DNA of 64,000 nt, taken from Chitinispirillum alkaliphilum (GTDB lineage: Bacteria > Fibrobacterota > Chitinivibrionia > Chitinivibrionales > Chitinispirillaceae). The stretch covers positions 1 through 64,000 of the forward strand of contig LDWW01000008.1 of assembly GCA_001045525.1 (NCBI GenBank). Direction: 5' to 3'. Made by a program: the position numbers and the translations under genes. The notes under the pieces were generated by a model. It was not told the origin of the DNA, ran no database searches, and saw only the letters and a program-made list of their open reading frames with translations. The first letter of the stretch is position 1. The number at the start of each line of letters is the position of its first letter. Below, piece by piece: positions 18,321-26,978 of this stretch.

Positions 18321-18361
18321 AGCCGCTGTTTTCTCATAAACGATTCAGCGGCTTTTTTTTT
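18321..18361 (+). terminator. rpsU: Intrinsic terminator of rpsU
   Basis: An 8-bp GC-rich stem (AGCCGCTG with CAGCGGCT) and a 17-base loop are followed by nine T residues. It sits 26 bases after the rpsU stop and reaches the stop codon of the convergent TrmH-family gene, so it may work in both directions. Confidence 0.9.
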
Positions 18362-18941
18362 ATGCCACCTGAAACTGTCTGATTGCCTGAAATCCAATCA
18401 CCGCGCAGGATGCTGCCACGTTGATTGAATTCTTAAATCCGTACAATGGGATTTCAACCAGACCATCACAGATCTCCAGAACGTCTTCGCTCACGCCAAG
18501 CGCTTCGTTTCCAAACACAATCCCCAGGGGCGAGGGATACTCAACCCTGTCGTATGGTTTTGATTGTGACGTCGTCTCCGCTGCCCAAACCTCAACACCC
18601 CGGGCCTGAAGATGCTCCACGGCCTGAACAGCATTTTCAAATTGTCTCCATTCAACATACTCGATGGTACCCAGTGAAGTTTTTTGGAGTTTGATGTTGG
18701 GAGGGGCTGCGGTATATCCACAGAGGTAAAGTCCCGAAACCCTCATTGCATCACAGAGCCTGAAAATTGATCCTACATTGAATGCGCTTCTCAAATTGTC
18801 AAGTATAATGTAAAGCGGCTGCTTGGGAAGCAACCGGTATTGATCAAGCGGAATATGCGAATCAAAACTTCTCACATGAAGACATGTCTCTGTGTCACCG
18901 ATTTTCTGGCGTGACATTGGTCTTTTCACTTTCTCTTTCAT
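18360..18941 (-). CDS. TrmH/SpoU-family RNA 2'-O-methyltransferase
   Basis: The 193-residue SPOUT-fold protein shows all three motifs: L-D-N-L-R-S-A-F-N-V-G-S-I-F-R (motif 1), F-G-N-E-A-L-G-V-S (motif 2) and L-Y-G-F-K-N-S-I-N-V-A-A-S-C-A-V (motif 3, SAM-binding knot). Members methylate ribose 2'-OH groups in tRNA or rRNA. The short form without an N-terminal RNA-binding extension resembles TrmL/TrmH-like proteins; the target nucleotide cannot be told. It converges on rpsU and is 34 bases after the start of the MscS gene's tail. Confidence 0.9.
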   Translation of the reverse strand: MKEKVKRPMSRQKIGDTETCLHVRSFDSHIPLDQYRLLPKQPLYIILDNLRSAFNVGSIFRLCDAMRVSGLYLCGYTAAPPNIKLQKTSLGTIEYVEWRQFENAVQAVEHLQARGVEVWAAETTSQSKPYDRVEYPSPLGIVFGNEALGVSEDVLEICDGLVEIPLYGFKNSINVAASCAVIGFQAIRQFQVA

Positions 18942-18975
18942 TTTGTTTTTTCCTGGTCAGTTCAAATCCCGAGCT

Positions 18976-19926
18976 TTACTTATTTCCTTCAAGCCTTATA
19001 TCAAGCTGCTCATTTATCAAAGATTTAACTTTTTCTGTAGTTAGTGACATCGCATTCTCTTTATTTTCCTGGTCTGTTGATCCGAAATATAAAGTCCTGT
19101 GCGGGAAAGGAATCTCTATCCCTTCCTCATCAAATCTCTTTTTTATCCTTCTGTTTAATTCACGACCAACCATCCATTGTTTGATTGGAAGAGTTTTTAT
19201 TCTGGCTTTGATCATTACTGCAGAATCTTCAAATTTATCAACACCCAGTACATTCATAGGCTCAAGAATAAGATCTTTGTACTCAGGATCGCTCATCATC
19301 TCATCCCCAAGCTCCTGAAGGATACGGCACACCTGATCGGTATCTTCCTTGTACGCTACACCTATATCAAAAACATAATAAGAGAATTCATATGTCATAT
19401 TTGACAAGGTATTTATTGAACCGTTATGAAACACATGCAAAACACCATCGGCGCTTCTAAGCACAGTTGTACGAAGATTTACCTGCTCTACCAATCCTCC
19501 AGTACCGTTCAATATAGCCACATCCCCTACACGGATATGGTTTTCAATAATTATAAACAAACCCGAAATTACATCTTTAACCAAATTCTGAGCACCAAAC
19601 CCAACAGCTATACCTACGATTCCAAGACCGGCAAGAAGCGCCTTGATATCTATGCCAAATTCATCAAGAATCATAAGGGATGCAATGGTGAAAACAGTTA
19701 CAAAAGATACTTTTCTGAGCAGTTTGCCCAGTGTATCGACCCTCTTTTCAAGCTCTGCAGGGATGGAGCGTTGTGATGAAAACAATCTTGAAATTACACT
19801 CTTTTGGTATTTACCTATTATGAGCATGACACTTCTGAATATCACAAATGATACAATGATGATGATTGCGACTCTCAACACCAGGCTGATAAAAGGATAC
19901 CATTGGGGAAATTGTGTCTCTAACAT
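18976..19926 (-). CDS. MscS-family mechanosensitive channel
   Basis: Three membrane helices occupy about residues 12-35, 72-90 and 95-125. The pore helix has the glycine-alanine pattern G-L-G-I-V-G-I-A-V-G-F-G-A-Q-N-L-V-K-D, a core MscS signature. The beta domain (V-G-D-V-A-I-L-N-G and V-E-Q-V-N-L-R-T-T) and the mixed C-terminal domain follow to residue 300. The channel releases solutes when membrane tension rises. At 316 residues it is close to E. coli MscS with a short tail. It lies downstream of the pil operon but a terminator hairpin separates them. Confidence 0.93.
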   Translation of the reverse strand: MLETQFPQWYPFISLVLRVAIIIIVSFVIFRSVMLIIGKYQKSVISRLFSSQRSIPAELEKRVDTLGKLLRKVSFVTVFTIASLMILDEFGIDIKALLAGLGIVGIAVGFGAQNLVKDVISGLFIIIENHIRVGDVAILNGTGGLVEQVNLRTTVLRSADGVLHVFHNGSINTLSNMTYEFSYYVFDIGVAYKEDTDQVCRILQELGDEMMSDPEYKDLILEPMNVLGVDKFEDSAVMIKARIKTLPIKQWMVGRELNRRIKKRFDEEGIEIPFPHRTLYFGSTDQENKENAMSLTTEKVKSLINEQLDIRLEGNK

Positions 19927-20020
19927 AGTTTACCTTTAATACCTCTGAAAAAATAACTAAAGCCGGTTAAGAATATGATCAATGCAGACTTTTATTTATA
20001 ACGAACTCCTATACACAAAT

Positions 20021-20053
20021 AAAGACCTTACCCCTGGTGGGGACAAGGTCTTT
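20021..20053 (-). terminator. pilQ: Probable terminator of the pil operon
   Basis: AAAGACCTT (20021-20029) pairs perfectly with AAGGTCTTT (20045-20053), with four more G-C pairs inside (CCCC with GGGG). Read on the minus strand the stem begins 23 bases after the pilQ stop and is followed by a T-rich but interrupted tract. Confidence 0.7.
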
Positions 20054-20076
20054 ATGAAAAGTAAAACCAATGTTTT

Positions 20077-21363
20077 TCAGATATCTGTGGGTATAATCTT
20101 TGGTGTTACAAAGATTATCAGATCCCTATTATCCACATTTTTTATCGATCTTTTAAACAGAGCACCGATCAGTGGGATATTTTTCAGAACAGGTATACCA
20201 GTTTCAACGGTTCTCTGCTCATTTGATGTTAAGCCTGCAATAACAACGGTTTCTCCATTTCTTACAAAAACATTGGTGGCAGCACTCTGTTCGTTGATTA
20301 CAGGTAAGCCGTCGGCAAGAAGATTGTAAGACTCTTTTTTGGGGTTAAGAGAAAGCATTATCATATCGTCCCCTGATACATGAGGGGTGACCACCAATTC
20401 CGTACCAGCATTAACCATTTGTATGACAGTGTTTCCTGCTTCATCCCTCATTCTCACAGGGATCTGCTGTCCCATAAACACTCGTGCCTGCTTATTATCA
20501 AGTGTAGTGATTTGTGGCTGAGCAACTACTTCAGCATCATTATCTTCATAAAGATACTCAAGAGCAACCCTCAAGCGGTCTGGAGTCAGAATACCATAAG
20601 TAACCCGGTTAATAGCCTGATCAGCAATCACATTATCAGCACTGAGATGTTCGGCTGTGACGTTATAGCTGGGTTCTGTAACTCCCCAGTGAATACCCAT
20701 TTTCTGAACCATACCTGTAGTTACTTCAATGATTTTACATGTGATTGACACCTGTGGTGACTGAACATCAAGATCAGAAACCACCTGTCTGACTTGCCTG
20801 ATATTTTCTTCCGTGTCAAAGATTATGATTGCATTGGAATGATCAGAGACGGTTGCTTTTCCTCTGCTTGAGAGTAAAGAATTAACAACTTCGTACATGT
20901 TTGAAGCGGTAGTAAATCTGAGTCTGATGATTTCCCGTACCAGAGGACTTGCAATCTCAGAAGCTTCCATCGCGGCGGCACTGCCTACTTTTCTGCGCTG
21001 GAATTCTTCCTGAGTTATAATGTAGATGTAATTGTTTTCTACTATGGGGGTCAGATTGTGCACCCTGCATACAATGGCGAGAATTTCTCTCCAGGTTTTC
21101 CTCGTTACAGACATCGATACACTTCCCGTGACCTCATTACCAACAACGATATCCATTCCGGAATGATCACTGAGCTGACGAAAAACAGAACGGATTTCTG
21201 CCTTATGGACCTCAAACAGATCTATAACGGGATCAACACTCTGATTAGCCGTATAAGCGGCATTATCAGCTGTGTACACTTCATCAGTCCTGTTCCAGGA
21301 ATACACGGAATTTACACCCAACAACACAGTAAATAGAAACATAGATAAACGCACTTTAATCAT
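20077..21363 (-). CDS. pilQ: Type IV pilus secretin PilQ (short form)
   Basis: The mature protein carries an N0/STN-like domain (about 45-120), an N1 domain (about 145-215) and the secretin core (about 240-425). Core signatures are V-V-A-Q-P-Q-I-T-T-L-D-N-K-Q-A, V-P-V-R and the terminal G-I-P-V-L-K-N-I-P-L-I-G-A-L-F-K with D-L-I-I-F-V-T-P-K-I. A signal peptide fills residues 1-23. PilQ forms the outer-membrane channel for the pilus fibre. It lacks the N-terminal AMIN domains usual in proteobacterial PilQ; the AMIN domain is on the neighbouring PilP instead. The ATG at 21363 with AGGGAAAGAG upstream is preferred to a GTG at 21378. Confidence 0.93.
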   Translation of the reverse strand: MIKVRLSMFLFTVLLGVNSVYSWNRTDEVYTADNAAYTANQSVDPVIDLFEVHKAEIRSVFRQLSDHSGMDIVVGNEVTGSVSMSVTRKTWREILAIVCRVHNLTPIVENNYIYIITQEEFQRRKVGSAAAMEASEIASPLVREIIRLRFTTASNMYEVVNSLLSSRGKATVSDHSNAIIIFDTEENIRQVRQVVSDLDVQSPQVSITCKIIEVTTGMVQKMGIHWGVTEPSYNVTAEHLSADNVIADQAINRVTYGILTPDRLRVALEYLYEDNDAEVVAQPQITTLDNKQARVFMGQQIPVRMRDEAGNTVIQMVNAGTELVVTPHVSGDDMIMLSLNPKKESYNLLADGLPVINEQSAATNVFVRNGETVVIAGLTSNEQRTVETGIPVLKNIPLIGALFKRSIKNVDNRDLIIFVTPKIIPTDI

Positions 21364-21390
21364 CTCTCTTTCCCTCACTTTTGCACCAGG

Positions 21391-22365
21391 TTAATTGGTG
21401 AGGTTTAACGTATAGGTACGTGAAACATCATACTCTCTTATTAAAAACACCACTTTATCTCTGTGAATCCGAAGAATTTTTCCATTCTCCAGAGGATCAT
21501 CTTCCCTCATTGCATATGCCCTGTTGTAATCTCTGATATTTTCCAGAAGTGCAATTCGTTCATAATCATCCTCCAATATTCCAACCAGTTTCAGATTCTG
21601 AACTCGTGGTAAATCGGTAACAGATGTAGTGTCAAACACAATCGGAATAAAAGGATCTCTGCCATGAACATTGTACCGTACCACAGCTTCCACGGCCCTC
21701 TCTTCCTTAACTTCAGGTAGTTGCTCTGTTAGTGATGGCGGAGCAATTTCAAACTCAACGGAAGTGTCTTCACTCAGCCCCCCGGGCAAAGCATCCTCTC
21801 TGGCATTTTGCTCCTGAGGCTTTGTCTCTGAGGCGACTTCTTTTTTCTCTGAGGCGACCTCTGTTTCCTCTGGAGCGGCACCTGTTTTTCCAAGCCTGAT
21901 TTTTTCAGAAGCTTCCCAGTGAATACCGGCATTACTGTCTTCTGTGAGCAGAACAAGTAATCTGTTATCTATACCCCTCATACTGGCAGGCCCTTTGATA
22001 TTTGAGCCGAAGTTCAGCTCCACCTTTACCCCCTGCCTGTCTTCACGCAGTAGGAGTTTTGAAACCGGACCTTTTTCAAAATGGCTAAACTCAGAATGTT
22101 CCAGCCCATTCTTAACTCCATCGAGTTTGATGGTAAGTGAGGAGTACTCATTTTGAGGATTGACCACCTCTCCTCTGATTGGTGCATCTGCCTGCACCAC
22201 CAACATCAACCCTCTGCTTTCGCCTACAATCGTTACATCTTTAATCCTGGGAGTTTGAGCTATCAAACTGCTGAACGCACATGCTGCAAGCAATGCTGTA
22301 ATGCGCCCTACTCTCCCAAATGCACGACAGTTATTTTGTTTTGCTTGTAAAATTTTCATTTTCAT
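21391..22365 (-). CDS. pilP: PilP-like pilus assembly protein with AMIN domain
   Basis: A signal peptide or anchor (residues about 18-36, ending S-S-L-I-A-Q) is followed by an AMIN-like domain (about 40-150; R-I-K-D-V-T-I-V near its start, regular beta pattern). A Glu/Lys-rich linker (about 160-230) leads to a PilP-like domain (about 235-324) recognisable by G-R-D-P-F-I-P, L-K-L-V-G-I-L, R-A-Y-A-M-R-E-D-D-P-L-E-N-G and the final V-x-F-L-I-R-E-Y. PilP links the inner-membrane PilMNO complex to the secretin. An AMIN domain on PilP rather than on PilQ is unusual compared with Pseudomonas or Myxococcus. Starts one base after pilO. Confidence 0.8.
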   Translation of the reverse strand: MKMKILQAKQNNCRAFGRVGRITALLAACAFSSLIAQTPRIKDVTIVGESRGLMLVVQADAPIRGEVVNPQNEYSSLTIKLDGVKNGLEHSEFSHFEKGPVSKLLLREDRQGVKVELNFGSNIKGPASMRGIDNRLLVLLTEDSNAGIHWEASEKIRLGKTGAAPEETEVASEKKEVASETKPQEQNAREDALPGGLSEDTSVEFEIAPPSLTEQLPEVKEERAVEAVVRYNVHGRDPFIPIVFDTTSVTDLPRVQNLKLVGILEDDYERIALLENIRDYNRAYAMREDDPLENGKILRIHRDKVVFLIREYDVSRTYTLNLTN

Positions 22366-22366
22366 T

Positions 22367-22963
22367 TTAACGTTTCGATGAAAAGGTTGTCATTTCAAAT
22401 GTTGCTACAATAGAATTTGCAAATGCCCCATGCTGATTTTCATTTGCGGCAGCTTCACGGTAACCGGGATTGGCAGAAATAATTACAGAACTGAGATTTA
22501 TAATCAGCGGAAAGTTCGCTAAATAGGCATAAAAATCACCTAAGCTATGGTACATGCCGGAAACTGCCACATTATATCTGTTTTCCACATAGTATTCCCT
22601 CTGAATTTCTGGCAGGGGATTAAATTTCGTAGTAACGATATTGCTGGCTTTTGAAACAGAAGCAAGATCCTTTATCAAGCGCGGCACATGCTTATGATCG
22701 GGAAAAATGGAGCGAAGCGAATCGAGTCTCTGTTCAGCTATTATTTTTTCTCGCCTCAGGACATCCAGCTGTGGTCTGAGCGCAATGATAGTGCGCAGCT
22801 CCGCTTCCTTTTGCTCTTTAACCCTTCTTTGACTCTGAAGCTGCATTTGTGCATCATTATAGTACTGAACATACCATAAAAACCCCATTACAAGGGCTAC
22901 AACCAGAGCAATCAAAGGATTTCTTACTTTGGGGTTACTGAAGTTAAGCTTTGATTTATTCAT
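22367..22963 (-). CDS. pilO: Type IV pilus inner-membrane protein PilO
   Basis: This bitopic protein has a short cytoplasmic tail, one membrane helix (about 15-32), a coiled coil (about 38-85) and a periplasmic ferredoxin-like domain (about 90-198), including V-A-V-S-G-M-Y-H-S-L-G-D-F-Y-A-Y-L-A as the PilO core. It pairs with PilN to align the pilus machine. Its place between pilN and pilP fits the pilMNOPQ order. The gene starts 23 bases after pilN. Confidence 0.92.
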   Translation of the reverse strand: MNKSKLNFSNPKVRNPLIALVVALVMGFLWYVQYYNDAQMQLQSQRRVKEQKEAELRTIIALRPQLDVLRREKIIAEQRLDSLRSIFPDHKHVPRLIKDLASVSKASNIVTTKFNPLPEIQREYYVENRYNVAVSGMYHSLGDFYAYLANFPLIINLSSVIISANPGYREAAANENQHGAFANSIVATFEMTTFSSKR

Positions 22964-22986
22964 CTATGTGCGACCTCTGCATTTTC

Positions 22987-23565
22987 TTAAGGTGAAGTTG
23001 TCAACATCGCATCTGCATTGATATGACATGCAAAAGCGAAACGATACTCTCTTGTTCTGGGATTAATCTGCTCAATATCGGAAAGTTCCACTGCTGATAT
23101 GTAATCTTCTTCCTTAAGGCGTGACATATAATCAGCCACTTCAGGAAAGACAAATGTTCTGCCCTCAACTCTGAGCCTTGAACCTGGTTCTTCCCGAATA
23201 GACAAAAGAAAAGTGTTACCAGGGAGACGCTGAGAGAAAATTTCCATGAGGCGAACCCATTTTTCCCTGTTTACATTTATGCGTTCAAGTGCCACTATCT
23301 TCTCATCAATCTCCCTTTTGTCACGTCTGAGACTGTTTATTTCATTTTGAATATGCTGATTCTGTCTTATCGAGTTGTTTATCTGCTGTATATCAGCTTC
23401 CAACTGACTTAATTCGTTATTGACCATCATACTGTATACTGCCCCGGCAACAGCCAGAACAATTAAAGCCAATACAGGATAAACCACATCCCTTGTAAGA
23501 CGCATTTTCCGCGTATGTACACGGTATTCTGCCGGCAGCAGATTAATCTCTATACGTTCAATCAT
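22987..23565 (-). CDS. pilN: Type IV pilus inner-membrane protein PilN
   Basis: The N-terminus carries the conserved I-N-L-L-P-A-E-Y motif that inserts into the PilM cleft. A membrane helix (about 28-48), a coiled coil (about 50-100) and a ferredoxin-like periplasmic domain follow, ending at 192 residues. The ATG at 23565 overlaps the pilM stop as TGATG, so PilM and PilN are probably made in equal amounts. Confidence 0.93.
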   Translation of the reverse strand: MIERIEINLLPAEYRVHTRKMRLTRDVVYPVLALIVLAVAGAVYSMMVNNELSQLEADIQQINNSIRQNQHIQNEINSLRRDKREIDEKIVALERINVNREKWVRLMEIFSQRLPGNTFLLSIREEPGSRLRVEGRTFVFPEVADYMSRLKEEDYISAVELSDIEQINPRTREYRFAFACHINADAMLTTSP

Positions 23566-24632
23566 CAGTTATCCACCTTCCTTAAAGCCAACCCGAAAGC
23601 AACAGTCAAAAGAGCTGAAATACTTTGAGTATCAACACTACCGAAAAGATCGGGATTGTATTCAACAAAAGCAAGTGGGTTGGAGACCTGAACTTTTGTT
23701 TGGTGCCTGTTTTCAAGAAATGATGTCAGGCTCGGGATATAAGCCCCGCCACCGGAGAGGATAATTTTGTCTATACTATCACTCTTTTCTGAACTTTTGT
23801 AATACGAAAACGCCAGATCAATTCCTGATGAAAGCTCCTCAGCCGCAAAATCGACACTTTGTTTAAGTACATTCATATCGATACTTGTGGTTGTCTTTCC
23901 CTTTATGGCCAGCAGTGCCTCTTCACTACTCAGCCCAAGGTTTCTCTGGAGAGTGCGGTTAAAGCATTCCCCGGCAGTTGAAATATCACGTGTGGAATGA
24001 TAGATTCCATCTTTGATAAAGGTGACATTTGTAAGATCATGACCAATATTGAGCAGTGCAACTGTACCGGTATCAGGCAACCCGGCGCACTCCATTGAAT
24101 AACAGTTGGTGATTGCAAAAGCATCCACATCAACAATTACAGGCTTAAGCCCTGCATCATAAAGAAGATCGATATAGTTCTGCATCAGATCATTTTTGGC
24201 AGCAACAAGCAACACCTCTATCTCATTTGATTCCGGAAACCTGCGCAGGATCTTATAGTCGAGAGTAATATCATCCACATCGAAAGGGCTTCTCTGTGCA
24301 GCTTCAAAAAGAATCAGCTCCTCTGCGTCTTCATCCGGACTCACCTTGAAAAGAATCTTATCAGATATGATCCCATGCCCTGACATGGAAATAACAACAT
24401 CCACAATCGAAGGATCACATTGATTCACAAGCGTTGTAATAGCCTCAATGAGCACATCACGCTTTTTTATCTCACTTCCCTCGATAGTACCCGTAGGGAG
24501 TTCTTTGATACCTGTGGCGTCCAGAACATAGCCATCCTTAGTGGTAGTAAGCTTCACTAACTTGAGTGAGCGATTACCGATATCCAGACCCACCGAAGAA
24601 TTTTGACCCTGTAGTTTTCCTAAAAAATTCAT
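23565..24632 (-). CDS. pilM: Type IV pilus actin-like ATPase PilM
   Basis: The protein is an actin-fold cytoplasmic protein of 355 residues: phosphate-1 loop S-S-V-G-L-D-I-G-N-R-S-L-K, phosphate-2 region A-L-L-N-I-G-H-D-L-T-N-V and adenosine motif I-I-L-S-G-G-G-A-Y-I-P. PilM binds the PilN tail and organises the inner-membrane platform. It is the first named gene in the pil run; a small bitopic protein gene precedes it by 68 bases. Confidence 0.95.
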   Translation of the reverse strand: MNFLGKLQGQNSSVGLDIGNRSLKLVKLTTTKDGYVLDATGIKELPTGTIEGSEIKKRDVLIEAITTLVNQCDPSIVDVVISMSGHGIISDKILFKVSPDEDAEELILFEAAQRSPFDVDDITLDYKILRRFPESNEIEVLLVAAKNDLMQNYIDLLYDAGLKPVIVDVDAFAITNCYSMECAGLPDTGTVALLNIGHDLTNVTFIKDGIYHSTRDISTAGECFNRTLQRNLGLSSEEALLAIKGKTTTSIDMNVLKQSVDFAAEELSSGIDLAFSYYKSSEKSDSIDKIILSGGGAYIPSLTSFLENRHQTKVQVSNPLAFVEYNPDLFGSVDTQSISALLTVAFGLALRKVDN

Positions 24633-24700
24633 GTATGTACTCTGATGTAAAATTTAAGTGTATCAGTTTATTACTTATAGATAATCGAAAATGTCTGTCA

Positions 24701-25156
24701 TTAATTTGTATATGGCCTTAAAAGAGTATCACCTTCATCGGTCACCACTTCAAAGACCCGTTCCAAAACAGTTTGAACCGACCCCATTCCACCGGTAGAC
24801 TTTATCACCAGCAACTGCGCATCATCTGTTTCTTTTCTAACCACACTGACTTCATACCACTCCTGCTCATTTTCGTCATTGTAGGTTTTCTCAATTCCTT
24901 CATCCCACGAAACAGATATCCCAAGTTCCTGAAGAGCTCTGCCCAGACCAACCTCGCTCATCCTGACAGCTCTTCTATGATTTTCCTGCTGCCTCCTTGA
25001 GAGAGTATTCAGGCCTACATATATCAGGGCACCTACTGCCAGGAGCGTAAAAAACGCAAAACAAACCCGGATGCAGATACCGCCACAACTACCCAAAACA
25101 TTTGTAAAACGATTTTCGATTTCGGAAACTTTCTGTTTTTTGCGACTGTGTATCAT
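24701..25156 (-). CDS. Small bitopic protein upstream of pilM (PilX-like?)
   Basis: The 151-residue protein has a basic N-terminus, one membrane helix (about 28-50) and an extracytoplasmic domain. After the helix comes S-R-R-Q-Q-E-N-H-R-R-A then S-E-V-G-L-G-R-A-L-Q-E-L, a layout like PilX/GspK-type proteins, whose post-helix segment reads 'E-x-G-L-x-x-A-L'. No prepilin cleavage motif is seen at the N-terminus. Its position directly before pilM suggests a pilus-related role, but I do not recognise it firmly. Confidence 0.6.
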   Translation of the reverse strand: MIHSRKKQKVSEIENRFTNVLGSCGGICIRVCFAFFTLLAVGALIYVGLNTLSRRQQENHRRAVRMSEVGLGRALQELGISVSWDEGIEKTYNDENEQEWYEVSVVRKETDDAQLLVIKSTGGMGSVQTVLERVFEVVTDEGDTLLRPYTN

Positions 25157-25273
25157 TTAATTTTCCCTGTAACAGCAGTTTATATTTACAGTTATTATGA
25201 TATTCGAGAAAAAGAAATTCAATACCAATTTACTATTTTTTTCAAAAAACCTGTACTTTTTTTGAAATTACCA

Positions 25274-26482
25274 CTACCTCATCTGATTAATTTGTCTCTG
25301 CTTTTCGAAAGCATAGTGGATAATCCTCTCCCGGTACTTTGATTCAATTGCCACAAACTGACCATGGTGTCTGTACTGGACAGATGTTTTCCCCTCTACG
25401 AGAGAGACTCTCAGGATCTTCAGTGTTATTCCGCTTAGTACACCGTCCGGAAATGGAATCGTTACCAAAACCATATCCCCGGGGGTGAATGATTTTTCAT
25501 ATAAAAAGCTAAGTCCGCCTCCGCTGATATCGACGGTTTTGCCATTGAGAACTTTGTTTCTCAGAGGCTTAAACTCCTGATTCATTGTTTTGATCAACCG
25601 GAATTTAAGGGACATGCTGGCTTCAACCCGAATGTGTTGTCTTAACTGATTGCGCTTGAGCTTAAGAGTGTGCATTAGCTCAATTGTTCCTGATTCCAGC
25701 TTCTTCACTTTAACATTTACCCCATATGCACCATCATTATACCGGGTAAATACGATATTAACCTGAGTTCCTGGCAGCAGATTCACAACCTCCTCTTTCT
25801 CAGCGTTATACTGCAGCACAAAAGAAAGCTCCCTGTTCTTCACCACTGTTGCGTTCTGGATCAATACAGATTTGTTATCAGCGCTAACGATAGAGACCTT
25901 CTGCCCAATACTCAGGTTTCTGGTGGAAACCATCGGATGTTCATAGGCGAGGAAATTGTAACCCATTTTTTTTCTTAAATTGCCAAGAACCTGTTCCTCA
26001 TGCTCCACACTCTCAGAGGAGGGAGAGACGGAGAGGAAGTTCTGTACATAAGCATCAAGACACCGTTCGTAAAGACTAATTGACTGAAAAATTATCTGGG
26101 GATCTTTGATGTTCTCATATAGCAGCAGGGTTCGCAAACGCTGCTGTTCCAGCCGTGTAAGGTCGGCGTTATGGATGAGTTGTTCAAAAAGATAGGCAGA
26201 TGCTTCACGGGCGCTTTTCTCTAGTTTCACTCTGGTTCTGACATAGACAAAGGAAAGAAAACCTATTCCTGAAGCCATCACCAGAAATATGGTAATAATC
26301 ACCCCCGGCTCAGCTTTTCTCCACCCTATCTGGCTGATGAAATCCTGTGAAAAGGCCGAAGAAAACAACACCACCAACGCCAAGGCACTAAAAACAAAAC
26401 CCCTGAACTTTTCTGTTTCCTCTTTTGGACAGACCTTATCTGAGCGGGTATATACCTGTAACCACTTTCTTACCATTTTCAT
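25274..26482 (-). CDS. Membrane PilZ-domain protein (c-di-GMP effector, YcgR-like)
   Basis: Two hydrophobic helices (about 28-46 and 60-80) anchor the protein. A helical region (about 85-165), a beta domain resembling the YcgR N-domain (about 190-270) and a PilZ domain (about 275-395) follow. The c-di-GMP-binding motifs are present: R-x-x-x-R as R-Q-H-I-R and D-x-S-x-x-G as D-I-S-G-G-G. It likely transmits c-di-GMP level to pilus or flagellar output. It is a single gene between the pil run and the divergent HDOD operon. Confidence 0.88.
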   Translation of the reverse strand: MKMVRKWLQVYTRSDKVCPKEETEKFRGFVFSALALVVLFSSAFSQDFISQIGWRKAEPGVIITIFLVMASGIGFLSFVYVRTRVKLEKSAREASAYLFEQLIHNADLTRLEQQRLRTLLLYENIKDPQIIFQSISLYERCLDAYVQNFLSVSPSSESVEHEEQVLGNLRKKMGYNFLAYEHPMVSTRNLSIGQKVSIVSADNKSVLIQNATVVKNRELSFVLQYNAEKEEVVNLLPGTQVNIVFTRYNDGAYGVNVKVKKLESGTIELMHTLKLKRNQLRQHIRVEASMSLKFRLIKTMNQEFKPLRNKVLNGKTVDISGGGLSFLYEKSFTPGDMVLVTIPFPDGVLSGITLKILRVSLVEGKTSVQYRHHGQFVAIESKYRERIIHYAFEKQRQINQMR

Positions 26483-26535
26483 TCTCCGTAATATAATCAG
26501 TATATACCCTTAGAAACGAATTTTCCAATTTTTTT

Positions 26536-26563
26536 TTGAAACCGATAATCTTTCTAATATATT
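26536..26563 (+). promoter_or_regulatory. Candidate promoter for the HDOD operon
   Basis: TTGAAA (26536-26541) and TATATT (26558-26563) are separated by 16 bases in the divergent gap. The -10 box ends 88 bases before the first start codon. The region is very A/T rich, so a chance match is possible. Confidence 0.35.
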
Positions 26564-26651
26564 TGTAATTAATAATATATATGCACTGGTTTTAAGCAGT
26601 CAACTAACAGTTACCTTTAAATCCCGTACATTTTAAAAGCTGAAACTGAAG

Positions 26652-26978
26652 ATGAAAAAAATCCCTACAGAAAACATCCAGCCAGGTCAGGTACTTGCAA
26701 GGGAGGTCTGCGGACCATCGGGAAATATTCTTCTGGGCAAAGGTCTTGAATTGACCCCAGCCATTGGAAGACGGTTAAAAAACTGGGAAATACATTTTGT
26801 ATTTGTTGAAGGAGAGCAGGAAAGCATGGAAGACGCCTCTCCAGAAGGGATATCTCCTGAAATCCTTAAATCTGAACTAATGCACAAATTCAGCGATGTA
26901 ATAAACAACCCTATTATGAAAAAAATCTTTGCAGCCGCATACCAGCACCGGATAAACAGGAATAGCAAATGGGAGTAA
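26652..26978 (+). CDS. Small protein with HD-GYP-associated N-terminal-like domain
   Basis: The 108-residue product begins I-P-T-E-N-I-Q-P-G-Q-V-L-A-R-E-V and continues with G-N-I-L-L-G-K-G and R-L-K-N-W-E-I-H-F-V-F-V. This is the pattern of the short beta domain that often precedes HD-GYP phosphodiesterase domains ('L-x-x-G-x-x-L-A-x-D-V ... L-L-x-x-G'). Here it is a separate gene overlapping the HDOD gene by ten bases, so the two probably act together. No enzyme motif is visible. Confidence 0.7.
   Translation: MKKIPTENIQPGQVLAREVCGPSGNILLGKGLELTPAIGRRLKNWEIHFVFVEGEQESMEDASPEGISPEILKSELMHKFSDVINNPIMKKIFAAAYQHRINRNSKWE

Noticed and set aside
25230-25270. A/T-only palindrome near the PilZ gene end as a terminator
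   Set aside because: The stem contains only A-T pairs and has no T tract in the minus-strand direction.
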